Assembly: GCA_029582155.1 (NCBI GenBank)
Contig: CM055897.1
Coordinates: 3,269,001 to 3,333,000, forward strand
Length of the DNA: 64,000 nucleotides
From: Panopea generosa
Taxonomy: Eukaryota > Mollusca > Bivalvia > Adapedonta > Hiatellidae
Reading direction: 5' to 3'
A model generated the notes under the pieces. It was given only the letters and a program-made list of their open reading frames with translations, had not been told where the DNA came from and ran no database searches. Below are positions 34,966 to 47,500 of the stretch, piece by piece. Every line of letters begins with the position of its first letter. The stretch's first letter is position 1. Position numbers and translations under genes: made by a program.

Positions 34966-37107
34966 ACTGTTCAAGGAAGAATTGTTAATTGATAATTACT
35001 AATTATATATGAGCCGGATGTGTCAATACACCTAGTGTGTCAATACAAACCTCAAGTTCATGTGGGGAATTGTTATAAAAGAAAATCTTGATCAATTGTA
35101 GTTCGACTACGCCAACGTTTACAAATATTTCGAATAGCAGTTAATGATGAGACAATAGGCTTTAATGGCAATGAAACCAAGGTTAAAACACTGCCGGGGT
35201 TTTATGCATGTATATATGTTATAAATGACTTAACATGTATTTCTAATTGTGGCTCACTCTTGGGTGTAACTGACAATACGATGTATACTACACGTCGGGA
35301 TTCATGGAGGAGTTTTATCAATTTTAGTTTCTCCAACAGAATTAAAAGAAGTCTACTTGAGTGATTGTGTAAACCAGGTTTAGGTCCCTTGTGGCAGTAT
35401 TGTCACTGATCGTTCCAACATTTCAGTGAGCTATCGTCGTGTTCCCACTTGCTCTAAATGATCCATATGTTTCAGATCATTCTTGATCACACATTGAAGT
35501 CTGGTTTATAATTGTGATGTTGAAGTCTAGTTACTGCTACGTCTCCTCTTGTTAATTAGTGTCATATCTAAGAAATGCTACACATATGATAAAGTAATAT
35601 GCATGGTGCGCATTTATTTAAGTTAAGCATTATGTTCGGGGTTTGCCAGTATTCTCTCTATATAAAGTACATTATTTCTATAATATTTGAATGCCAGTGC
35701 GCCATTGTGGTGGTTTTGGATACGCAATAGTTTATCCAACATGGTTGGCAGATAAATTTGTAAGATGTACGTAACTCGTGTTATCATCTGTATTTTATTA
35801 TACTGATGTATATAAAACATGTCATTGTGTTATACATATATGACATGTATCAGGGTTTGAGGTTATGATATTTTATCACTCTCAATTCCATGCGCAACAC
35901 TTGATTCCATGCGCAACTCAATATTTTAAACTTAAAGCCCGTGCTCATCTCGAAAACGAATGGAAACATTAAAACTAAATATATATGTAAAATATTCAAT
36001 ATGATTATATAAAGCATATTACATTATCACAGTAATATATCGGCCATGTAACGTTAATGAGACATGACTGTTATTACATTAACATTTACAAACACAGCTC
36101 AAAGTAGTATTTAATTTAGTATTACAATATATGCTATGCCAGCTCTGCAGTAAGCAATCACAGCCACTACGAACCATTTTGAAAATATTTCATGAGTAAG
36201 AGCCATGTTACGTTGGGGAAAAAAGGGTCGTGACTGTGTAGTGAGACGTTAAGAAAACAAAATTGCTTCATTATTAGTTTATAGTTTAAACATATTCTGT
36301 TCATTATGTTACAGTGAATAAACACTACATGAGAATATATATTTACATATGAAATACTGTAACAAAATAGTTAGCTTGTTGTGGCCTAAGTTAGTAGTGT
36401 CAGCTAATACGTGTCCATTGTAGGGATATAGGCTATATTCAGGTCAGGTAGCGTGGAATTGTTAAAACGTATTTATAGATCGATAGGAGCAACGTTTTTA
36501 AGATATGTTTACATTTTCATTCGTTTATTAAAGAATAAATCAATTTTGAAGTTTAGTTTATCAAATTCCATTAAGAATTAAGAACGTTAGAATGATTAAA
36601 CGGGTTTATTTGTCATAAAACTAATTTAGGTTTACATTGGCCTAATAGCGTAAAATCCACATCGTACGATACTTGAGAATTGTTGTTTCATGATTTACAC
36701 GAAATTCACTAAGGTATGTGGACGATTTTGCTATAAATGCTGACTCTGTTAGGAATACAATGTCCAGTTAGCAGAATCATCTTTAGGTGTGGTTGTGACG
36801 AGAAAGATTGAGTTTGTTACTGTTCCAGTCCTTAACGGCATCGACGGTATTGAGAAACGTTTTGTTAGGACATAGGCCGAGGAATCTGAGAACGTATTTT
36901 TAGCTGTTGATATTGTGTTTACGATGAAGTATTGAGATTCACCATGTTAGAATTGATTGATATGTGTAATTAAATTGTGTTGATGCTTTTTCTGATATTA
37001 ACAAAGTGAATAGATACAGAATTGGTCTGTAATTGTTTATATCATAATAAGGAGTTATGTAGAGATATAATTGTTACGGAGGGTCGTATATGAGATGTTG
37101 TTTAAAC
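34966..37107. other. Intergenic stretch
   Basis: AT-rich, no strong repeats. A 65-codon minus-strand frame at 35623-35820 follows an acceptor-like AATACAG but has no recognisable domain. Confidence 0.4.
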
Positions 37108-37310
37108 TGCCATGAAACTGCAGATAGTAAGAGTTGAATGAAATGTTATCATATATTGATAAATCTACCATGAACTTGTTAGATGGTAAAAATTGAATGC
37201 ACTGTTATAATATGTTGATAAATCTACCATGAAACTATAAGATGGTAAGAAATGAATGCACTGTTACCATATATTGATAGAAATACCATGAAATTGATAG
37301 ATGGTAAGTA
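37108..37310. repeat. 59-bp tandem repeat, about 3.5 copies
   Basis: Unit TACCATGAAACT...GATGGTAA...GAATGCACTGTTA, with repeat starts at 37110, 37168, 37227 and 37286. Confidence 0.85.
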
Positions 37311-37368
37311 ATAGACGCCATGTCATTACATATTTGAGTAACTAGTCAATCTGAGTTTATATATATAT

Positions 37369-37729
37369 TGTAGCCGTTTTTAGACGTTAGCGAGAAATGT
37401 GTCCGCTGCGTCGTTATGGCAGTATTCATAGGACAGCAACCCACACATTCGTCATATGGACGACTTGACGTTCCTGACGTCGGAAAACAATCGCGGTACA
37501 GGGCAACGTGAAGCCATATACTCGGTATGGAGTCAAAGGGGAGACAACCCAGTTATATAACTGCCGCCGCAAGGGGCGAGTGATGATAAATCTATGATAT
37601 TCGGACGCGTAAAGTATATAGTGCCTTTTATAAACTTTTGGATGATAGAAACAGTTTAGATCGCGATGTAAGTTACGTACATGTAGGAAATAGAGAACTG
37701 TGCGAAAATAAAGAGTATCAATACCACCA
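37369..37729 (+). mobile_element. Possible solo LTR
   Basis: A GC-richer block starts TGTAGCCG. It has a TATA-like GTTATATAAC near 37552 and AATAAA at 37707-37712, with CACCA a few bases further on. Spacing and composition fit a U3-R-U5 arrangement. No target-site duplication, primer-binding site or internal region was found, so the end is uncertain. The 133-codon minus-strand frame over it is not supported. Confidence 0.25.
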
Positions 37730-37916
37730 AAAGACTTTGTTTTAAACCAGCTGTGTTTTTTTTTGTGTTGAGTAATTATCTTCAATTTGTATATATTGTA
37801 TACTTCTATATTCGTAATTTTATTCATGTAAAATTAAAATTGTAAATTTTACTTTGTGTACGATTGTATTCTACCCTTGTGAGTTATCGGCCCTTGGCTA
37901 TTTTGCTACAAACACG

Positions 37917-38760
37917 AAAATGGATTGATCTACAAGTTATGACAAAATTAGTTTTAGTTCTCTCCATAAAATGTTTATACAAGAATACAATTTTAAGTTT
38001 TTGTACAAACAAACAGAAACATCAGAAGATCAAGGACAAAACACACAATTAGTCATATTGAACAATTTAGAATGTATAGATCTAAAATTTGAAAATGAAA
38101 TTTTTTAATGTCTGAATTTTTATAAATAGAACTTTAACCAGTTACTTCGATTCATTCTTGGGTCTTTTTTTCTCCGCCGATATAACTAGATATGTAATAT
38201 ATAACCTGTAATGTGCTACTCTGTTACACAATATAGACTGTACCGTTTCACACGTGTTGTACGGATTTTTTATTGGACCGGTATGGCTATTCATAGAAAA
38301 ATAAACTTCAGTGAATAAACACCACATTATAATACATAATTCTATTTACATATGACACACGATTGAATGATAAGTTATGAAAAATTAGTTCTCTCCATGA
38401 TTAGTTTACACAAGAATACATCGACCAATTTACGTTTTTGTACATACAATCAGAACACCTAGGACAAAACACACTATTACAATCATATCGAACAATTTAG
38501 AATGCATAGATCTTAAATTCGAAAAGGAAATTTCTTAATGTCTGAATTTTAAACTTCGAACTTTAACAAGTTACCTCGATTCGTTCTGGGGTCGTTCTTT
38601 CTCCACCGATATAACTAAATATGCAATATATAACCTGTAATGTGCTCAAATCAATACTACTCGGTAACACGATATAGACTACCGTTTCACATACTGTATG
38701 TTATACGGATATTTAATTGTACCTGTATAGCTATTTGTAGAAAAAAAATAAACTTAACGA
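37917..38760. repeat. Tandem duplication of about 430 bp, two diverged units
   Basis: Units 37917-38312 and 38353-38760 share ACAAGAATACA, GGACAAAACACA, GAACAATTTAGAATG, TTAATGTCTGAATTTT, CCGATATAACTA and ATATATAACCTGTAATGTGC. The last motif resembles the tail of SINE family 1 (ATATAACCTGAAATGTG). Confidence 0.8.
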
Positions 38761-40009
38761 GTTTTACTTTTGGTTATGATTCCTTGTAACGAATATTGAT
38801 AATCGTAATATTATTAATCAATTATCTTTATTTATATTATGACGTTTGTTGGCATGTGCTTGATACTCAATTGATATATTTACAAGCAACGCAGTTTAAA
38901 TTATTATGTAAACATTGAAAATATAGATATAAAACGTGTCAATGTCATTATTCACGAGTGTAATTTTAATGATATTAACTTGAGATTAACAATTTACATT
39001 TTTATATTATGATGATCAATAGTGAATGACCATTTATAGACTCAATATATCATTTGTCAAATTTATTAATACGAGTAATAAATACACACTAAGTATATTT
39101 ATAATAACCTACGTGTACTTGCGTTTTGCATCAACCTATGTGTATGTTGTCGGTAAGGAAACCGTGGGGCGTGGCACCTTATTCAAGTCGTTGTATTTTA
39201 TAAAGTGATGACTAAAGAGGAACGAGGTGATTCGAGTAGAGCGAAGTTTGTTACATCTGCAATTCAATTTAAAGCTCCCCAGTAGCGGGTGTCCTTTTTA
39301 ATGCGACATATTCTTGTAACTGCAGCAGGAAATAGCCTTTCGACATTTGAACCAAGATATTTGGACATAACGTATAGTTGTTGGAAGGTTTATCATAAAA
39401 TTCCCTCAACCGGCAATACCAAAATCAAGTCTGAAGCAAATGGTGAACAAGAAGTTAAAATAGTTTTACTTTCAATTTAAAACTTAAATAAACTTATTGA
39501 ATTCCCAAAAGCTTATTTAGAGAGAGAATAAACAGTTACATTTATGTCAGTGTAATGCAGATGATTGTATAGTTTAATGCACATATCTAATGGGTTCCGA
39601 TGATCGTATAGTTTTCCGATAAAGATGTACCAGGTGTCAATCAGTGTCAATTGGTGCACTCCGGTGATAGGATATTTTTTATAAACACGTACATATTTCA
39701 AATGACACTTACAGTAACGTATTTTTGCTTATAACTAAAATGTATCTAACTACTTTATGATACAAAGCCACTTGGCAGGTGAGAGAAAAGCTCTACAACG
39801 GAACACCATCATTTTATTTGAATTAGAATAGAGTTGATGGGATAGTAATCCCGACGTTTTGAACGTATGTACAAGTCATAATTGATGAATTCTGTAACTA
39901 GTTTGATCGGTTTAACCATGTAGTTGAACACTCGATGGTTTACTTTCATTGTTCATTAAGAATACTTTGCATTTGCCATTTTTTTTTCGGTTTTATTTGA
40001 ATTGGGTCT
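38761..40009. other. Intergenic stretch
   Basis: AT-rich. Short frames of about 60 codons on both strands have no supporting signals. Confidence 0.45.
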
Positions 40010-40232
40010 AACGTCATTTTCAACACATTTCAGGTTGTTTATAGCATATCAAGTTTTACTGGTGGAGGAAGACCTCAGAATGAATCTGAGTAGAACCACC
40101 GTCCTTCCGGAAGTAACTTGCAAACTTTCTCACATGAAGTTTTTGAAACAAGCGGGAATCGACCACAGACCTTAGCGTTGAGAGGTAAGTGATCTTGAGA
40201 CGGCGCCTTAGACCCCTTGGCCAAAGATGACC
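40010..40232 (-). mobile_element. SINE family 1, minus-strand copy
   Basis: The reverse complement shows TTTGGCCAAGGGGTCTAAGG as an A-box region, ACGGTGGTTCTACTCAGATT, GAGGTCTTCCTCCACCAG and an AACCTGAAATGTGTTGAAA tail. Confidence 0.82.
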
Positions 40233-41448
40233 CTTACATGCACTGGCCAAGCTGACATTGTTAAAACTATAGTGGCGAGTATGCTTTTACCCACACCTAA
40301 TACTCTCAGATTTTTTAATTCATATTAGGACCCTTTACAAGATGTACCAACGTGAGAACGACATGATGCTCCTCAGTTGACCAACCATCACGTATACGGA
40401 TGGACGTATAGCGTACAGTTAAACACTGATATCACTTCATTAATAAAATATAGCTTGACAGCAGTGAATGTTGCTAAACTGCATCAGAGCTTTGATTTGC
40501 ACACTCATTAATATAAGAGAAACAGACGATAGTTTAAGGATTTCGAAACGATTTCCCGTTAAAATCTTCATTAAACAATCAATTCAAAGGGTAACTTTAA
40601 TGCAAAAATATTTTTTGCTTAATCAATTCAAATTGGTATTCTAAATATAATCCGCCAGTGCGCACCAACACCAGTTGCCATATAGCACAGTTATACAGGT
40701 AAAATCTTATTGGTACCTGAAATAAATTCGCCATTCCATATATGGCGAAATGACGTCCCCGGGGTCAACCAATCAGAATAATCTTTAAATACAATTTTCA
40801 GTTGATCCGTCCATAGGGAGTATGAATAGAAAAATGATTACGTCATTTTTAGCTTACCGTATTTCTTTGGAAGTTTCCTTTTCGACACTTCTGTACTCAG
40901 ACAAAAATGTTGGGTTACCTGCTATAAGTTAACATTAAGGCATCGTCGGCCCACGTATGACCTCATCATATATTAACGAGACTAGTTTGTAAATGCAACA
41001 AGATAAACAGTAACTAATTAAACAAACCAGTCATAATTGATTAGTAGGTCCTTATTGGTACATAAAAAAAAAAATAATGTGATACCAATCTGAACAAAAT
41101 AAATATTCATACGACTGGCATAAGACTTGAATCATGATTATAAAAACAGTTTGTAGATCTATTAATGGACAGAAATCAATTAATTGATACTCGGGTTTAT
41201 TTTTTAAAGCTTGGTGAATGCACGTTTTGTGAACACAAAATGCAGTACGTCAAACTCGCTAAGTAACCAGTGTACGCAGTAGACTACGAGTAATCGTTTA
41301 TTGACAGTAAGTAGCCAATGACACCTTCTGTTATCATAAATAGGTAAATATTTTACAATTTTCATTTTCGTTTTCAGTTTTTCGTTTTTTAATGACGTAA
41401 AATTTGTTCTAAATTGAGATCATGCGCGCATTTAACCCAAATACAATC
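40233..41448. other. Upstream region of the exonuclease gene
   Basis: No repeat or gene recognised. Contains the distal promoter region of the gene starting at 41561. Confidence 0.4.
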
Positions 41449-41456
41449 TATATAAA
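41449..41456 (+). promoter_or_regulatory. TATA box of the exonuclease gene
   Basis: TATATAAA lies 105-112 bases upstream of the proposed start codon. Transcription would begin about 30 bases downstream, near 41480, leaving a 5' UTR of roughly 80 nucleotides. Confidence 0.5.
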
Positions 41457-41560
41457 CGGCCATTTTGTAAAATTCATGCCATTGCAATACACGAGAATAT
41501 TTGTATATTTCATTATAAATAATTTCTCATTAAAGCCGAGTGACAAGTTTTTCATACAAA

Positions 41561-44500
41561 ATGTGTGCTGGTAAGTTAGCGTCTATACCTCTTTGGTTAA
41601 AATGTTCAGTTGGTAAAAATTAGTTTAACTATTATAATCCAAATGAATCTGTTAATAATCGAAAAGTTAATGATTATGAATACTAGTTAATAATAAAATC
41701 TAAGTAATATAACAAATGTTTTATCAAATGAAACATAATTGAAACAATTAAATTAGCAGTTATGATAAATTCAAAACTCGTTCTATTTATGTTCAAATAT
41801 TTTCACATGCACATATAGATAAATACCAACGATTTTACAAAATAAAACTAACGGAAAGGCAACTACAATATCTTGACTACCCTCGTCCTAGACCTTTAGG
41901 AAAAGAAGGGGACATCCAGCTGTATGGCGACCATTACGGTTTCCACAAAGGTATGATATACATGCATTATATTGATGGGTAGAAATGGTTTCCATATAAA
42001 TAGTTTGTAATTGATGTGTAATGGTATTTTTCTGGTGTTTTCATTATCTATATTTGGAAAGTAGAATGTTCGTTTCCGATTCCGTTTATCTTTGCTAGCA
42101 ATAGTTACATTATATACATGCAAACAGTTTGATGTTATATGGACAATACTTTTTACATGAATAGTTATTGATGTATATCTATCACAAATTGCTTGGTACA
42201 TTGATACTAAATGCGTGACGAAATTAAGATAACCCTATGTGTATAATTGTATACAAACATTATTTCTACTCTGTTTTGAAGAAAAAATGATACCAACATG
42301 TATGCTCATTTGATTCGGTAACTCGCATTAATTGTACGCAATGGCCTTATTAACGATTATGTAAATTAGTTCATTTATTTACAATTTTAAGCGCTATTTT
42401 CGTATATTATAACAAAACAATAACCATACATTCAACTCCCAACCTTTTATAAATACTCATATATGATAAAATAGTGTCAGTTTAAAAAGTAGACTTATTC
42501 AGATACACTACCACGTACACTATCTACGTTTGTTTGAAATATTCTACACAATGGGTGATACCATGACATACGATATGTTGATTATTTCTTCAACACGACA
42601 TGTGTAGCTCTATTTTTAACTATTATATCATGTAAAGTAAATGGCTTGTGAAACGATAAAAAGATAAATATAACATTCCTTTACCTATATAATTGAGAAA
42701 AAAAAACACTCTTCAAATATTTTTCATTCTCCAAGTACTTTAAACTTCACAAGTAAGAAATTATTAACATTTAAACGGAAATTGATATTTTTCTATTAAA
42801 CCGATAGATATTGATTAAATCAAAACACAATGTTTATTGTCGTGGATGACTAAAATATACAAAAATGTCAATGATTTATCCGAGTTATGCCCGTTTTCAA
42901 AATAGAAGTCATGGTTCTACAGATGTTAATACTTTTTCACATTTATATTGTTAAAAATACTGTTACATAAAAATTCAACAAGCTTTTCGTGAATCCATTT
43001 TAGATACACTGCGTCTTTTTTAAAAATAAAATGTGCAAGCTCTAGTATTCGTGCTTACTAATTGTTTTAAAAGTAAACTATAATATATACTTTCTGAGCT
43101 TCTTCAATTTTTATAAATAATGAACTAAATATAGTTCCCGAGCGTCCATATGTCTAAATATATGTGCTGTATATATGTCTCACTGCACAGTTGAATTTTG
43201 TTTCTAGTTCTATAGAGAATAAGGTTTAGGAGTTTATCGAAAAAAAAACTCCACATAGAAAAGTTTTAAAGTATTTTTTCTATAGCAGGAATGTTTCCGC
43301 ACATAAAAGTGCACGATAACTGGTGAGTTGACCTGCTTAGTGTTTTTTTAAAAGAACAATGCATCCATTAGTTTTATTTAAATGAGAAGAATTGAAAGCA
43401 AAATATGAGAGTATCCTAACTAACGAATTGCGAATATACTACTCCATTACAATTACAGTTTGTAATAGAAGTGCTACATTTGTAAATATTTCTTTTAAGT
43501 AAGTAGACAAATTTAAACTCCTTTTTAATACAAATCTACACAGTATGTCAATAACCTCATTAAATACACGACTTTACTGAGAGACAAAATAAAAACAGTG
43601 ATAGGAACCCTGTCATAAATGATCGATAACCATTTATGGTATGATCGTTAACATAAAAATTGGGCTGAATTGATAATGATACCGACACTTTGTTATTTAT
43701 CATAATCTAGGTCAATGTAAACGCTGTGAGAAAACATGTGACGTCACGTTTACTCACATTCAAGGGTGTGACTTCCATGTGGAAAGATCCAGAGTTTACC
43801 GTAAGACATATATTATACAATAATTAACCCGGTCTATCTTTTGAGCATTATATAGACTTTATCACAATAACTTAATTAGTAAAGGTCATCTGTTTAAACT
43901 GGGGGTCAAGAATCCAAGTTTTAAAGACTTAAAAGTTCGCTTTGTCACTGGAATACTGGTATGAAAAGGTCAAACAGACAGATGTACAACATGCTGGCTA
44001 CCACGTGTTATCCTTTAGTACGGTACGTTGTACATCTGTCTGTTTGGCCTTTTCATGCCAGTATGCCAATGCCATAGTGAACTTGTAAGTCTTGTCAAAC
44101 AAATAAAATAACAAAATAACTTAAATTACCTTTTTTAGTTTATATCTTTAGTTTAATTTTTTGAATGATTTCAAATGTTTTGAAACCTAAGTAAAGACAT
44201 TGGTGAGTGTGTTCTAATAAGCGTAATTGAGTCATGGAAACAGATTGTATGAATTCAGAAGTAGCATTTGAGCCACTACTAAACGTGTCTGCTTCTGGTC
44301 TAGTTAAATATGTTCTTATAATAATGTTCTTACATGTTTTTAAAAATGTTAAAAAATTGTGGGAGATTTCGAAATGTAACCAATGCTTATTAATACGGCA
44401 CTGTACGTTTTCTTTAAATAGGCGGAAGTCACCAACCGCACGGGTGCTGCGGAAAATCGTTTGGCTCCAAAGGATGTCGAAAAGCACCCGTATGTATTTA

Positions 44501-47500
44501 AGACAGGGTTATGATAGTTTTATACTCGTACCGAGCAAGATTAAATTATAAACATACGTGATTACATTGGTGTGTTGTTCCAGGGGGCGCTCACATAATG
44601 TTTATCAGATCGAATTTCATCTGCACTCGTACATTCAATTACGTGACACTGTCTTAAGATATATTTACACAACTGAGACACAAGATACACCAGATGGATA
44701 TTTCAAGTTTAATTTAAACATTTCATAATTTTGAGAGAGCATAGTGTGTCGTTTAGTGTTTTGTTGATATATACTATATTATAAATGTTACTTGGCCATA
44801 TATTCTAATATTATAATTTTTTATCAGAACTTTATTTATTTGTTCTTTGGAATTTTTTGGTAATATTTAACAATTTTGAATTAACACTTGAATCACCGTT
44901 CCTTTTAAGAACTGAATTATACTTTATACGGTTTATTGAATTGTCTTTTGAGATTAGTGGAATTTATGAATTAATAATAAGTTGATTATTATTTTATATT
45001 TTCTTAACATCATGATTGTATGAGTCTAAATGATAAACTTTTTAATAATGTACAGTCCCTTCTTAAGATTTGAATGTAGTGTATATCTAATTTAATATAT
45101 TTTAATCAATCGTTTGTGTAACAATAGTGTTGCCGTGAAAAGAAAATAATATCGCAATTGATATGTATGATTGAAGAGTCATACTGGTGATAAACCATAT
45201 GGGATATGTTTTTTTTTGGTTGTTTTTGAAATATTCCTTAATAGTCGGGACGACTGTTTCGGAGAGGGGGGTGGGGGGATGTAACTTGGTCATATATTTT
45301 TATTCGTGTCCATATATATTTATTCGTATGTAATTATACCCGACCATTTTCTCCACTTCCGGTAACGTCAGTTTTGAATTCAGTGTAGACTAGAACATCG
45401 GATGAGTCTGTTCGAATCAGTAGCCATCCTAGTTGCACTATATGTTTGTAGAACTTAGACATTATATATACACATGTAGATACTTGAATACTAATGTATC
45501 TTGTAGTTAAATAATTTAGTAATGATGTCGCGTAATTAAGTGTATTTATTGACTTTAAACAGTGACCTACTATATATATATTCTTTCTAATGAAATAATA
45601 TATATTTATTCAATAAAAAGCTGATGAAACAATTTGATAATAAATGTTTTGTTTTGTTTTTTTTCATTTTCATGCAAAGTAGTTTGATTGTACATAATTT
45701 ATAACGTTTTTATTTTCATGCAACGTTGTTTGTTTTGTATATAATCTATACCGATTTATATTTTCATACAAAGTAGATTGTTTTGTATATCATCTATACC
45801 GGTTTATATTTTTAGAGTCACGTGTACAAAGATAACCTTTACCTGGATTTGTCTGGATATAGAACCACAGTTACACAGTCTCCTGTGCCTGTTGACGGGA
45901 ACCACGGTGTATATGCAATTGACACTGAGTCGGTTTGTACACATATTCTTGATTTTAATGAGGTTTTATTTTATTACATTACAAGTAAAGTGAATATTTC
46001 CCTATACCCTTTACAAATTGAAGAATGGAATTGTGACTATGACCGAGTCGACGGTGACATATACATACAGGTAAATGTAATTTTTTTATCACCACTGTAA
46101 AACTTTCAAAAAGGAAGTGTCATATAATACACATAGGCTAACTTTCAAAGAAACAAACTTCACTTTGCAAAATTAATTTCTCTTAATTACATTTTTAAAA
46201 TGCTTTTAATACTTGTTTGTTCATATTGTATTTATAAGTCTTGGTGATTAGTTTTATCATGTTTAAATCAATGAAATTATATTCATATTAATGAAAATCT
46301 GACAATGTTATGCATGGTTTTCCCTTGCAACACCACCTATTTCATATTTATATGATACCTATTGTATGATTTCCATGTAAAATATCGTACATTATCATAG
46401 TGAGTGAGAACCTGAGAGTCCTATGTAACAGATGTAGCTGAATAAAATAAACGTATATAAACTGAATATTGAGTCTTTACAAGAAGATATTGATACAAAG
46501 CAATTGTAAACCCAACATCTCACAAACAACAGTTGCGGCATATATAATTGAAATTAACTGTGTTTGATTAATATACAGATGTCAATGTTCTTGTTCCAGT
46601 TTTATTCGAGTATTCCGATATTCGGTAACCAAACAACATATTTTGTTAGTTAATTAAAAACATAAACAAAAAAGTTAATACCAATATGTTCTTCACCCAA
46701 AATACTGCTCCCTGTATTACGAATTGCGGAGACAGAGTCCCGGCTGACTAATTAACCCTACGTTATATCTTCTTTACTGATAAGCACACCGAAATAAATT
46801 ATTTTAAATATTTAATTTTGGAGCGACTCTTACACATTTCTATTTATTATAGTAGCTCAGTATATTTCACAGGTTTATGTTTTCCAGGTACATACAAAGA
46901 AAGGTTTGGAGTTATGTAAAGTCACTGTGATAAATACCAGTCTGGATGTCGTGTACGACCAGTATTGCCAACCGACAAGCGAGATAATTGACTACAACAC
47001 CATGTAAACAACACGCCACCAGTTGTCGTTCTTATAGTTTACAGTATTCTATAGACGATTGCTTTACTCTGTCATTGTTTCCCTATAAATAGAAGTTGCT
47101 AAAACTTCACAATGTTTGTTGAGGCAATATCAGAAATGTTTTTTTCTGACTTCACTGACAACATGCCATTTGAATGTTGTCTAAAATATATAGGTTTTAC
47201 AACATAATTTATATACAAAAATTTCTAACATTATTTACCAATATACTTGTAATTAATTAGAACTAATACAAACATACGATGCCAAAGAGTTGAATTGTGT
47301 GCAGTAACGGAAGAAGAAAAAGAAGAAGAAGAAGAAGGTAATGAATGTCTTTATAAGTCATTGACGAAGTGCAGCCAACAGTAAGTTCTGACGATGGTGT
47401 AACTTAAGAATACAAATTAATTCCTTCCTTCTCTGTAGGTTGTTAATCAAGTTGAACGGACTTATAAGTCGCACGTGCTTAGATGCTCAATTAATTATCA

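Noticed and set aside
35623-35820. 65-codon minus-strand frame after an AATACAG acceptor-like site
   Set aside because: There is no recognisable domain, no partner exon and ordinary local composition.
37426-37827. 133-codon minus-strand frame
   Set aside because: It lies opposite a promoter-like or LTR-like block and shows no recognised domain or splice sites.
44140-44551. Overlapping 115- and 105-codon frames on both strands
   Set aside because: They cover intron 2 and exon 3 of the exonuclease gene in the wrong frames.
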